This document shows, one piece after another, positions 16,331 through 23,086 of a DNA stretch of 23,086 nt; the stretch's first letter is position 1, and each line of letters starts with the position of its first letter. Source of the DNA: a virus; the IMG/VR virus record IMGVR_UViG_3300031963_000964, positions 1-23,086 of that record, one strand, 5' to 3'. The notes beneath the pieces are model-generated. The model did no database searches. It was not told the origin of the DNA and was given only the letters and a program-made list of their open reading frames with translations. Made by a program: the position numbers and the translations under genes.

Positions 16331-19300
16331 TTAGTACTGTAAAGTAGAATCTGAGAGTAGATTTACTAATGTTCCAGTGGGAGACACACGAGCGTCGTTT
16401 TTCATGGTGAAAGCCTCTAAGCGCGCACGTCCCCCCTTTCTTCCATTAGCCATGTTAATATCTGGTTGCTGCCATTGGATATGAATCCATGGCTTATAAG
16501 TTGTGACTCCACGAACAGTACCTAAACGATATTCTAATAACAGTTTATCATACTGGATACCCTGCTTGAACTGTGAAGCAATATCGTAATATTTGGAAAA
16601 TGGTGTGTTTAGAAAACACATATCAACGCCAAGCCCTTGCTCGTGAAATGATATGCCAACAGCAGGTCTCATTGAACCAGTATTATATCCCGGATATCTA
16701 TAACCGGATGTGATAAGTACTCGTGATTTACCCAACATGGTAAATACTGGTTCTATGACATTTTCTGACAATTGTTTTAAATTACAAATAATGTCTTGTT
16801 TAGATAACCCATGTTGATTATTAATATTGACACCTTTCAACATGCCAAGTGTGACATTGGCTGATAGTCTATATGAAGGGGGAAAGTTACTTTCTCCATA
16901 AATCAAGTTACATGCTGCCACTTTAGCAGGTTGACTTGCAGGCGGAGGGGAAGCATCTGACGCACCTGGAGTTAGTGGGCGATTTAAATCTTCTGGAGTT
17001 ACTAATCCCTCATCTACACCCTTCTTTTTCAAAGCAGCAATTTCATTTTGATTTTCATCTGCGTTTTCAGCTAAAGTTGATAATGCCTCAGAAAACGTAT
17101 CAACACGACTTTCAAGAACTAGAGGTGGGTGTTTAGGTTCTTTAGGATTCTTTTCTTTTACAGGTTCACCATTAGTAGTTGACCCGGCTTGTTGTGCTCG
17201 ATTAGCAGTAGCAAGCGTCTTAGCTGCAAAACCGGGAGCTGGTAATATAGAAAGTCCAGGACCATTTACAACAACAGCAGCGGCGCCAGATAGTAATAGT
17301 GCTTGACCATTAGGAGATGACAATGATGCTTTCAGCTCGCCTGACAGTTTCAAAATTTGATTACCGCGGACATTCACAACTCGACCAGTCATACTGACCG
17401 TCTTAGGAGCTTTGATATTAATATTTTCTCCTTTCGACTCAATATTAATGAATTGTTTTGCACGAATATTGATACTTTCTCCTGCTGACATATCAATATT
17501 TTTAGCCACGTGGAATATCATATTGCGATGTACATCAGCAATCAAATCACCATCCACCTGAACGTTGGCATGTGTTTTCACATATAGGTTGCAATTACCT
17601 TCCACAGTGATGTTACATCTTCCTCCTACATAGATGTTACCATCGCGCTCATATACTTCATAACCATCACCCACAATACGACGAACAGAAGTACCATTTC
17701 TATCAATTTCATGATAAGTACCCTCACGGTGATACCAGTGTAGTCGTTCATTGTTCGGTGTATCATCTTCTTCTATGATATGTCCTGACTCAGATTCACG
17801 AACGTGATTGTATGGGTACTTGGCATTATACGGCGATTTAGGTTCACTCCATTTGACTGGAGCTGAGCGTCGAGCTACCGGAATATCTGTGATGCGATTT
17901 TTTTCTTTTGTAGCAACAATGGTGTTTTGAATTTTTTGATGTCTAGCTAAACGATTGGTATCAGGCTCTGCAATTCTTTTTACACGAGGATACACATTGT
18001 TAGGATCATAAAATCCTTGATTCTTTGGAATTTTACGTACTGGTGTATTACTAGGTTGTTCAGAAATGGTTGGAAATTCTTCAAATTTTCTTCCTGATGC
18101 CGGAGGCTTTGGAGTAACCGGTGGAACTGTTTTAGCTGCCGCATCAATTTTTTTAATGTCTGTTGGACGCGGAGACATGTTTTGTGTTGCCAATACGCCT
18201 CGGGTGGCTCTATCAAACACATCTATTGCAGTTTTTCCTATGATACTTGCAAAACGTGGCCCAAGACCAAATAACTGACTGATTTTTTTACCGAATAGCT
18301 TTTGCGCGATTAGATAACCAGCAATTTGTGCTTTTTCAAAAATTTTTTGTAGCATGAAAAATCGAAATGTTGTTTTCCAATTTTTCAACATGTGACGATA
18401 AGCCAACAAACGTTGAATCTTATCAACTTTCATCATGTTTTCTGGACCAATCAACTTCTCTAACCAATATCGTTTATTCGTCATTACATACCAATGTAAT
18501 GCTGACCGAATGGAAACCGGGATTTGATTGTACTGTTCTTCACTTATCAATCCTAATTTTACTGCGTCAAATGCATAATCGCCGCGAGCAATTTCCGGTA
18601 TAGCTTCCCAGTCATCTATAGCATTTTGTGTAACGACACCTACACCCACTAATTCTTCAATAGTTAACCCATATTTACCTATCTTACCTTCGTCTGTGAT
18701 AGTTTCTGTTGAAGGAGTATATCCCTGATATTCTAATTCTTCCCGCACTTCATCAGCAAGAATAGTCAACATCACTTCTACATCTTCTGGTGTTAAATCA
18801 CCAATATATCCTTCTGGGCTTGTTGGTGGCGCTTCTTTCACAACATTGGGTGTAGGTGCTAAAATAGCAGCACCTGTTTCAGGATCAATGAAAATTTCTC
18901 CTTCAGGTGTTGCAAGTAAGCTATTTTCATAAAAAGTAATTTCTTCAAAATTATTATACTGTTTAGCTATCGCAGCTTCTTCAGGTGTAATAAAATATGG
19001 ATTATTACGTACACCTTGCAATGTTTGTGCTATACTTTCTTTGTCTATATTTTGATTTTGAGATATCTCTACTTCTTGCAGAATGGCTTGTACTTGTTCT
19101 GGTGTAATAAAAATTTGTGATAGAATATTTTCTAAACTTTCAGTTGTGCTGGTACCTGTGGTTCCTGCACCTGTGCCAGTACCTGTGCCTTCTACAGAAA
19201 CAATTGGTGTTATTCCATATTGTGCAGCTACTTCGTTAGCTTGAGAAATGGGAACAACTAATTCTTTGCCATCATTAGTGATAAGTGTGACAGTTTCTTC

Positions 19301-19477
19301 TGCGTCTTGAATAGTACCTACATTATTTTGTTTAGCATATCGACGAATAGTTTTTGATTGACTTTCAATAATTCCTTTTAATGTGGGAGATGAATCAATT
19401 AAAATTGATAGGCTTAATGCTGATACATTTGGAAGAACTCTACGAACTTCATTAATAATAAACCGTGTGTCAGACAT
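16331..19477 (-). CDS. Baseplate hub spike protein: gp5-type beta-helix with C-terminal M15 peptidase
   Basis: This 1048-residue protein appears to be the main part of a gp5 hub whose OB domain is encoded by the preceding gene. Residues about 1-470 are of unknown type: a GTGTG linker near 97-110 and a helical, Lys-rich stretch at about 320-425. Residues about 555-720 are the gp5 C-terminal region. It has PYNHVRESESGHIIEEDDT, then short beta repeats such as GNIYVGGRCNITVEGNCNLYV and GESINIRAKQFINIESKGEN, expected to form a trimeric needle. After a Pro/Lys linker, residues about 870-1007 are an M15 peptidase: ITSGYRYPG, SFHEQGLGVDM and PWIHIQW. The likely zinc ligands are His945, Asp952 and His999, with the Glu of LLLEY as catalytic candidate. 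It would cut peptidoglycan stem peptides during infection. ATG at 19477 is preferred over GTG at 19486 because GAAGG lies 8 nt before the ATG. Confidence 0.85.
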   Translation of the reverse strand: MSDTRFIINEVRRVLPNVSALSLSILIDSSPTLKGIIESQSKTIRRYAKQNNVGTIQDAEETVTLITNDGKELVVPISQANEVAAQYGITPIVSVEGTGTGTGAGTTGTSTTESLENILSQIFITPEQVQAILQEVEISQNQNIDKESIAQTLQGVRNNPYFITPEEAAIAKQYNNFEEITFYENSLLATPEGEIFIDPETGAAILAPTPNVVKEAPPTSPEGYIGDLTPEDVEVMLTILADEVREELEYQGYTPSTETITDEGKIGKYGLTIEELVGVGVVTQNAIDDWEAIPEIARGDYAFDAVKLGLISEEQYNQIPVSIRSALHWYVMTNKRYWLEKLIGPENMMKVDKIQRLLAYRHMLKNWKTTFRFFMLQKIFEKAQIAGYLIAQKLFGKKISQLFGLGPRFASIIGKTAIDVFDRATRGVLATQNMSPRPTDIKKIDAAAKTVPPVTPKPPASGRKFEEFPTISEQPSNTPVRKIPKNQGFYDPNNVYPRVKRIAEPDTNRLARHQKIQNTIVATKEKNRITDIPVARRSAPVKWSEPKSPYNAKYPYNHVRESESGHIIEEDDTPNNERLHWYHREGTYHEIDRNGTSVRRIVGDGYEVYERDGNIYVGGRCNITVEGNCNLYVKTHANVQVDGDLIADVHRNMIFHVAKNIDMSAGESINIRAKQFINIESKGENINIKAPKTVSMTGRVVNVRGNQILKLSGELKASLSSPNGQALLLSGAAAVVVNGPGLSILPAPGFAAKTLATANRAQQAGSTTNGEPVKEKNPKEPKHPPLVLESRVDTFSEALSTLAENADENQNEIAALKKKGVDEGLVTPEDLNRPLTPGASDASPPPASQPAKVAACNLIYGESNFPPSYRLSANVTLGMLKGVNINNQHGLSKQDIICNLKQLSENVIEPVFTMLGKSRVLITSGYRYPGYNTGSMRPAVGISFHEQGLGVDMCFLNTPFSKYYDIASQFKQGIQYDKLLLEYRLGTVRGVTTYKPWIHIQWQQPDINMANGRKGGRARLEAFTMKNDARVSPTGTLVNLLSDSTLQY

Positions 19478-19961
19478 TATCGCCACCTTCTATAGTTACT
19501 TGATTTGCTAATTGTTCAGTTTCCCGGTCATAATCACGTTGTAAAATATCTAATGTAGGAATAGCAGTTGCTGTCAATCCTTTGGCAGGTGTTGTCAAAG
19601 GTGCTGTCAGTGCTGCCATGAGTTGAGATACTAGAGTTAGTAAATTCAAAGGTAGAGATTTACCAGGGTAGGTACCTAACATGATAGGGATTTGTGCTTC
19701 TTCACCATCCATGAAAAATCCAAATACCCAGGTGCCTTCAACAGGTCCAACTGGCGCGTTTCCCACACCTGACATGGATGCTGATGTCATAGGCAACAAA
19801 GGCATGGCCCAAGGTAAATCTTCAGTTTTCAAAATAGTTTTATCCGATGTATGATAACCCGCAATTCGTAAACGACAACGCCCAAGAAATTCTGGGTCTT
19901 GTCTATCTTCTACGACACCCATAAACCAATAAAATCCACCATTTCCATATAAGTTATTCAT
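19470..19961 (-). CDS. 5: gp5 N-terminal OB-fold hub protein as a separate gene
   Basis: This 163-residue protein matches the N-terminal OB domain of T4 gp5 closely. YWFMGVVEDRQDPEFLGRCR (11-30) aligns with WFVGVVEDRMDPLKLGRVRV, and LPMTSASMSGVGNAPVGPVE (56-75) aligns with the T4 stretch for ITSAAMSGIGGSVTGPVE. It then has WVFGFFMDG and MLGTYPGKS. In T4 this domain binds the gp27 trimer and is one polypeptide with the lysozyme and beta-helix. Here the gene ends after a 50-residue Ala/Thr/Leu-rich tail. The rest of gp5 is the next gene, in another frame, overlapping by 8 nt (ATGTCTGA). The upstream gp27-like gene abuts it directly (TAAATG). The arrangement looks like a true gene split, with a Shine-Dalgarno for the second part. 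Confidence 0.92.
   Translation of the reverse strand: MNNLYGNGGFYWFMGVVEDRQDPEFLGRCRLRIAGYHTSDKTILKTEDLPWAMPLLPMTSASMSGVGNAPVGPVEGTWVFGFFMDGEEAQIPIMLGTYPGKSLPLNLLTLVSQLMAALTAPLTTPAKGLTATAIPTLDILQRDYDRETEQLANQVTIEGGDNV
19486..19490 (-). promoter_or_regulatory. Shine-Dalgarno site deciding the hub spike start
   Basis: GAAGG on the minus strand lies 8 nt before the ATG at 19477, inside the end of the OB-domain gene. A longer frame could begin with GTG at 19486, but that codon starts on the last base of this site, so the ATG is the better start. Confidence 0.6.
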
Positions 19962-21356
19962 TTATACCAAACTCGTCGAAAGAGATTCCTTCACTAATTC
20001 TAATTTCATGCGATATTTATCCTCACCGATAATGTGACGAGCTGCCACCACAACATAAGACCCAGACAAATAAGGATCAATTAAATCTTTTATTTCCATG
20101 CCGCCGCCTTTTTCTGTCATTCTCGGATAATAGAAATTCACAACTTCTCCTGCCTCAGTATTAAAAAATCCTGGAACAGTAATTTCTATCCGTAGATTAC
20201 TTAAATCAAACATTAAACTATTACGTTGGAGTACCCACTTATCATAATTAGGTTCTTCATAATCATTAAATAATTTTTTATGTGCAGTACGAAATGTTCT
20301 ATATGAATAGATATTGCGAATTTGATTTACATTAAAAGCTGGTTTATCGCCATCTAAATGATTGAATGTATCAAAGTTACTGGCATAATCGAAGATGTAT
20401 TCTTTATAATCTTTTACAGCAATATCTAATACATGCATGTTCGATGCCATGTGTCCATAATCTTGACTTTTCAAAACATCTGAGACCATAGGAATAACTA
20501 CATCTTCAACTTTTTCATATCCTTTAGCCAAGGCATTAGTTCCTCCTTGACTTTTTTGTATCACTTCAATGCCAGCATCATCTAACCCATAATAGAAATT
20601 TTTTCTATTCTTCACATCTTTTTGATTCTCAAATATTGTATCCATGCTAGCAAAATAAAATCCTTGAGATGATTCCCAGCATAAAACATTGGGACCTTCT
20701 GTTGAACCGTCAATAGACCTGTTGGCTAACCAGTTAATTGCCTTGAAAGGTGTCCACATGGGGACAACCCAAGATACTTTAGATTTGAAGGGTCTTCCAC
20801 CACCAATACTTAACTGATTTAAATTCTTTTGAGGTACTTGTGGGTACCATTCTGGATTCAATAAGTTGTTATTCTTGGAAAGACCTATTGGGAAAGGATA
20901 TTCTTTACTCCAAATTCTAGGGAGACGCAAATATTCATTGAATATTTTTTCAGCAATTTCATCAGTAGGTCCGTTGTATTTTTTAGATACGAACGTGATG
21001 TTATCAACCATGCCTTCAAGTGAGATGAAATGTATCTCGTAGGTTTGTTGACGATCCTGAGATGTTGCCGCTCTATTTTGAACACTATAAATGAAAAACG
21101 CTCGGTTAATCTGACAATTTTGAAATCCTGGGACACGGGCGCGTACATTAATGATTTCACGCCCAACAATAGGAATAGTTCCAACCAAGTTTAAATTGTC
21201 TGTGATGATAGCCATTCCAGATAATACATTGGAAAATAAATCTTCAAATATAGAAATGGAAACAATAAATGTTTTTAAATCAAACTCTTCACCTTTATCA
21301 GTGAAGAGCATAAATTCATCAACAAAGATGGATCCTGGTTTTATTTGTTCTGACAT
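19962..21356 (-). CDS. 27: gp27-like baseplate hub protein
   Basis: This 464-residue protein sits immediately before the gp5 OB gene and is the likely hub ring that carries it (T4 gp27, 391 residues). Direct identity with T4 is low; the call rests on context and pattern. The N-terminal 120 residues show the barrel pattern of the gp27/VgrG hub family (SISIFEDLFSNVLSGMAIIT, then INVRARVPGF and a long beta segment). It is followed by a helix (EIAEKIFNEYLRLP) and a central region with PFKAINWLANRS. The C-terminal 80 residues again look like a barrel (LRIEITVPGFFNTEAGEVVN, then SGSYVVVAARHII). In the virion, three copies would form the central ring between tail tube and spike. The gene starts 1 nt after the gp53 stop with no clear Shine-Dalgarno. 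Confidence 0.8.
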   Translation of the reverse strand: MSEQIKPGSIFVDEFMLFTDKGEEFDLKTFIVSISIFEDLFSNVLSGMAIITDNLNLVGTIPIVGREIINVRARVPGFQNCQINRAFFIYSVQNRAATSQDRQQTYEIHFISLEGMVDNITFVSKKYNGPTDEIAEKIFNEYLRLPRIWSKEYPFPIGLSKNNNLLNPEWYPQVPQKNLNQLSIGGGRPFKSKVSWVVPMWTPFKAINWLANRSIDGSTEGPNVLCWESSQGFYFASMDTIFENQKDVKNRKNFYYGLDDAGIEVIQKSQGGTNALAKGYEKVEDVVIPMVSDVLKSQDYGHMASNMHVLDIAVKDYKEYIFDYASNFDTFNHLDGDKPAFNVNQIRNIYSYRTFRTAHKKLFNDYEEPNYDKWVLQRNSLMFDLSNLRIEITVPGFFNTEAGEVVNFYYPRMTEKGGGMEIKDLIDPYLSGSYVVVAARHIIGEDKYRMKLELVKESLSTSLV

Positions 21357-21357
21357 A

Positions 21358-22161
21358 TTATGTAATCAATTCGTTATAGAAATTTCTTATGAATTCATTG
21401 ATGAATATAGGTTGAATAACCTTGATGTTACGTTTCTCTTCATTTTTTTCAAACTCATAATCATATATAGAGATTGCAATTTGTTCTCCGCTTAAAATAG
21501 CAGCAGGATCATGTTCTTCAACATACCCAGTAGAGGCATTTCGATATTCATATAAATCCCAATAGTTGCTTCCTGGATACAACAATTCAATTCTATTCAT
21601 TAATTGTTTTTCAGTGATTGGCCATTCTTCTCTCGGATTTGTAATGTCGTTAGCCATTAATATAGTCCAATGATAGAAAGGTGTATCATAGAATTTTTGT
21701 GATACCAACTCGGGTGTTTCACCATCTTCAATTGTATATGGAACTAATGCACCTATAGTGGTGATATATCGTTCTGATACTTTGACACGACGAAAAAAAT
21801 CTACTATAGTTTTCGGCGTGGCACCTTCTGGATATAAAAATCCATTGGGTGCCATTTTATAACCAGGTCTGTATACATGAGCGATACATGGTGTACCCGC
21901 TGATACAGCAATAGGACAGGCTTCTTCTAATTGTAGTGTAGTATCATTAATAATGCGTGCCACATAACCGATACTTGTTTTCACACCAGATACGGTCACA
22001 AATAATTGATTACCAACTGAAGGTAATTCTACAATGAATTTTGTTCCAGTACCTGTTACTGTTTTTGATCCAGAAGAAACCTGTATAGTTCCTTGTAATT
22101 GTGTTTTAACAGTTGTAACATACTCAATAGGAGCAAGTAACACAGGAAATTGTTCAAACAT
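21358..22161 (-). CDS. 53: Baseplate wedge subunit gp53 with an inserted beta module
   Basis: This 267-residue protein matches T4 gp53 (196 residues), the wedge protein that clamps the inner baseplate together with gp6 and gp25. The start FPVLLAPIEY aligns with T4 FTFFDPIEY. DFFRRVKVSERYITTIGALV aligns with the T4 segment for YKDYFKRALAG onward. The LysM-like core has DGETPELVSQKFYDTPFYHW (146-165) and ILMANDITNPREEWPIT. The C-terminus (EEKRNIKVIQPIFINEFI) matches EKLRQIKIIAKSDINSFM. The extra 70 residues form one block (about 24-95) between PIEY and DFFRRV. That block has the VTGTGTKFxxELPSVG pattern also seen in the gp8 and DUF4815-type proteins. The ATG shares a base with the gp48 stop (TAATG). 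Confidence 0.92.
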   Translation of the reverse strand: MFEQFPVLLAPIEYVTTVKTQLQGTIQVSSGSKTVTGTGTKFIVELPSVGNQLFVTVSGVKTSIGYVARIINDTTLQLEEACPIAVSAGTPCIAHVYRPGYKMAPNGFLYPEGATPKTIVDFFRRVKVSERYITTIGALVPYTIEDGETPELVSQKFYDTPFYHWTILMANDITNPREEWPITEKQLMNRIELLYPGSNYWDLYEYRNASTGYVEEHDPAAILSGEQIAISIYDYEFEKNEEKRNIKVIQPIFINEFIRNFYNELIT

Positions 22162-23086
22162 TACAATCCTCCTCCAATTACTTGGTCAGCAGTAATAGGT
22201 ATGATTTCTTTAAACTTCATAGATAATGAGAATTCGGCAGGTACACCTGGTGTATTTTGGAATGTTACAAAGTCAGTACCGCCATATTTAGCAGTTAAGC
22301 CCGTCATGATGCAAGTTCCAATTGCAGGTACTGCAACATTTCGAGATTGCTTATACATGTATGTTAATGAGTATTGAGCAGGATACACTAGATAGAAACC
22401 ATCTTTAGAACGCGCCGGTAACATGCTTGCACGTAAAGTACGATACATGTTGATTAAATTCATGGCTTCAGCTTGACTATCTGGAAGAAAGTTGAAGTTA
22501 AAATTGAATGTACGAAATTCTACTTGTTTAAACAACTGTTCTTTATAAGGATTCCGTATGGCACCTCTGGCTTTTTCCATTGCAGCACCAGCATTATTCA
22601 ACCCTGAGGCTTGCCCTAAAGCTCCTTTTAACCCAGCATTACCACGAATAAATTCACTACCAATACTCAATGGACTTATATCTCCTTGAGATAGAAATTC
22701 TCCTAAATCTTGTGATTCCCATACAGTAGCATAATCGGCAGTTGGGGCTTCTTGTAAGCCTAATGCAATCACGGAATTTAATGTTGTATAGGTAGTAGGA
22801 GTTGATAATCCTCCAATAGCTAATCCGGCAGCTACACCAGCAGCGCCTCCTAACAATTTGCCGGCAATACTGAAACTTCCTAAACTATTAGCTGCGCCTG
22901 TCCCATAAGCAGCAGCCTGCACTCGTGCTTGAGTAGCGCGACTAGACACATCCATGGCACCTTGATTCACTTCAGGAGGAACGAACGTGCCACTAGCATT
23001 ACCTAATCCGGTTGCTCCTATTAATGGATTGGAGCTATTCACATGTATTTTAATTTGCAACCAATGAGGATGTTCCGCACTTGTAC
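22161..23086 (-). CDS. 48: Baseplate tail tube cap gp48, 5' end outside window
   Basis: The C-terminal half matches T4 gp48 (364 residues), the protein that caps the hub and starts the tail tube. FKQVEFRTFNFNFNFLPDS, then NLINMYRTLRAS, resembles the T4 segment NRTKVFTWDLTPRSTEDLMA with INIYQYF. The end, TPGVPAEFSLSMKFKEIIPI, resembles APNLPSTFTLEITMREIITL. The N-terminal part is Ala/Gly-rich and less conserved, with a possible hydrophobic helix (LLGGAAGVAAGLAIGG). A TTG at 23060 could be read as a start, but the frame stays open to the window edge, encoding TSAEHPHW just before it. No ATG or Shine-Dalgarno supports the TTG, so the gene is treated as partial. It is the first gene of the coupled series gp48, gp53, gp27-like, gp5. 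Confidence 0.88.
   Translation of the reverse strand, partial: TSAEHPHWLQIKIHVNSSNPLIGATGLGNASGTFVPPEVNQGAMDVSSRATQARVQAAAYGTGAANSLGSFSIAGKLLGGAAGVAAGLAIGGLSTPTTYTTLNSVIALGLQEAPTADYATVWESQDLGEFLSQGDISPLSIGSEFIRGNAGLKGALGQASGLNNAGAAMEKARGAIRNPYKEQLFKQVEFRTFNFNFNFLPDSQAEAMNLINMYRTLRASMLPARSKDGFYLVYPAQYSLTYMYKQSRNVAVPAIGTCIMTGLTAKYGGTDFVTFQNTPGVPAEFSLSMKFKEIIPITADQVIGGGL

Noticed and set aside
19150-19200. Short GT-rich direct repeats in the hub spike gene
   Set aside because: They encode a simple Gly-Thr linker and need no separate explanation.
19470-19490. Frameshifted gp5 pseudogene
   Set aside because: Each part has a complete start and stop, the second has a Shine-Dalgarno, and the 8-nt overlap is like other junctions here. 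A split gene is more likely, though a check is proposed.
23058-23060. TTG as the start of gp48
   Set aside because: There is no Shine-Dalgarno at a suitable distance and the frame remains open to the window edge, so the gene is treated as partial.

Overview
This window looks like the baseplate and tail-fibre gene cluster of a T4-like contractile-tailed phage (myovirus). It most resembles the T4-like phages of marine bacteria (cyanophage and pelagiphage type). The evidence is a set of minus-strand genes with recognisable T4 baseplate signatures (gp48, gp53, gp27-like, gp5 OB domain, gp25, gp6, gp8), together with a very large DUF4815-type structural protein that I know from marine T4-like genomes. 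The DNA is AT-rich and almost wholly coding, with no tRNA, integrase, transposase or CRISPR. The host cannot be named from this sequence.

All genes read on the minus strand, so transcription runs from high to low coordinates. First come the baseplate tube cap gp48 (5' end outside the window), wedge protein gp53, a gp27-like hub, and the OB domain of gp5 as its own small gene. Next is a 1048-residue hub spike protein with a gp5-type beta-helix and a C-terminal M15 peptidase instead of a T4-type lysozyme. Then come gp25, gp6 (baseplate J type), a 1154-residue protein in the T4 gene 7 position, a 147-residue beta-rich structural protein, an enlarged gp8, the 1940-residue DUF4815-type protein, a 64-residue coiled-coil protein, and a 545-residue tail fibre with an S74 self-cleaving chaperone. 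The last gene, at the left edge, is a partial Cys-rich protein carrying perfect 14-residue Pro/Thr repeats; it has no stop codon inside the window.

Most junctions are stop-start overlaps (TAATG) or abutting genes without a Shine-Dalgarno sequence, so translational coupling probably sets subunit ratios. Clear Shine-Dalgarno sequences appear only before the 147-residue gene, the hub spike gene, the tail fibre and the repeat gene. Perfect copies of the T4 late promoter motif TATAAATA lie in front of gp25, in tandem in front of the 147-residue gene, and inside the 64-residue gene upstream of the tail fibre.

Nothing here is an obvious new defence or mobile system. The points most worth attention are the split gp5 hub with its enzyme moved to the C-terminus, a beta module shared by three otherwise unrelated baseplate proteins, the repeated YFxExY motif of the 1154-residue protein, and the overlooked partial repeat gene at the left edge.
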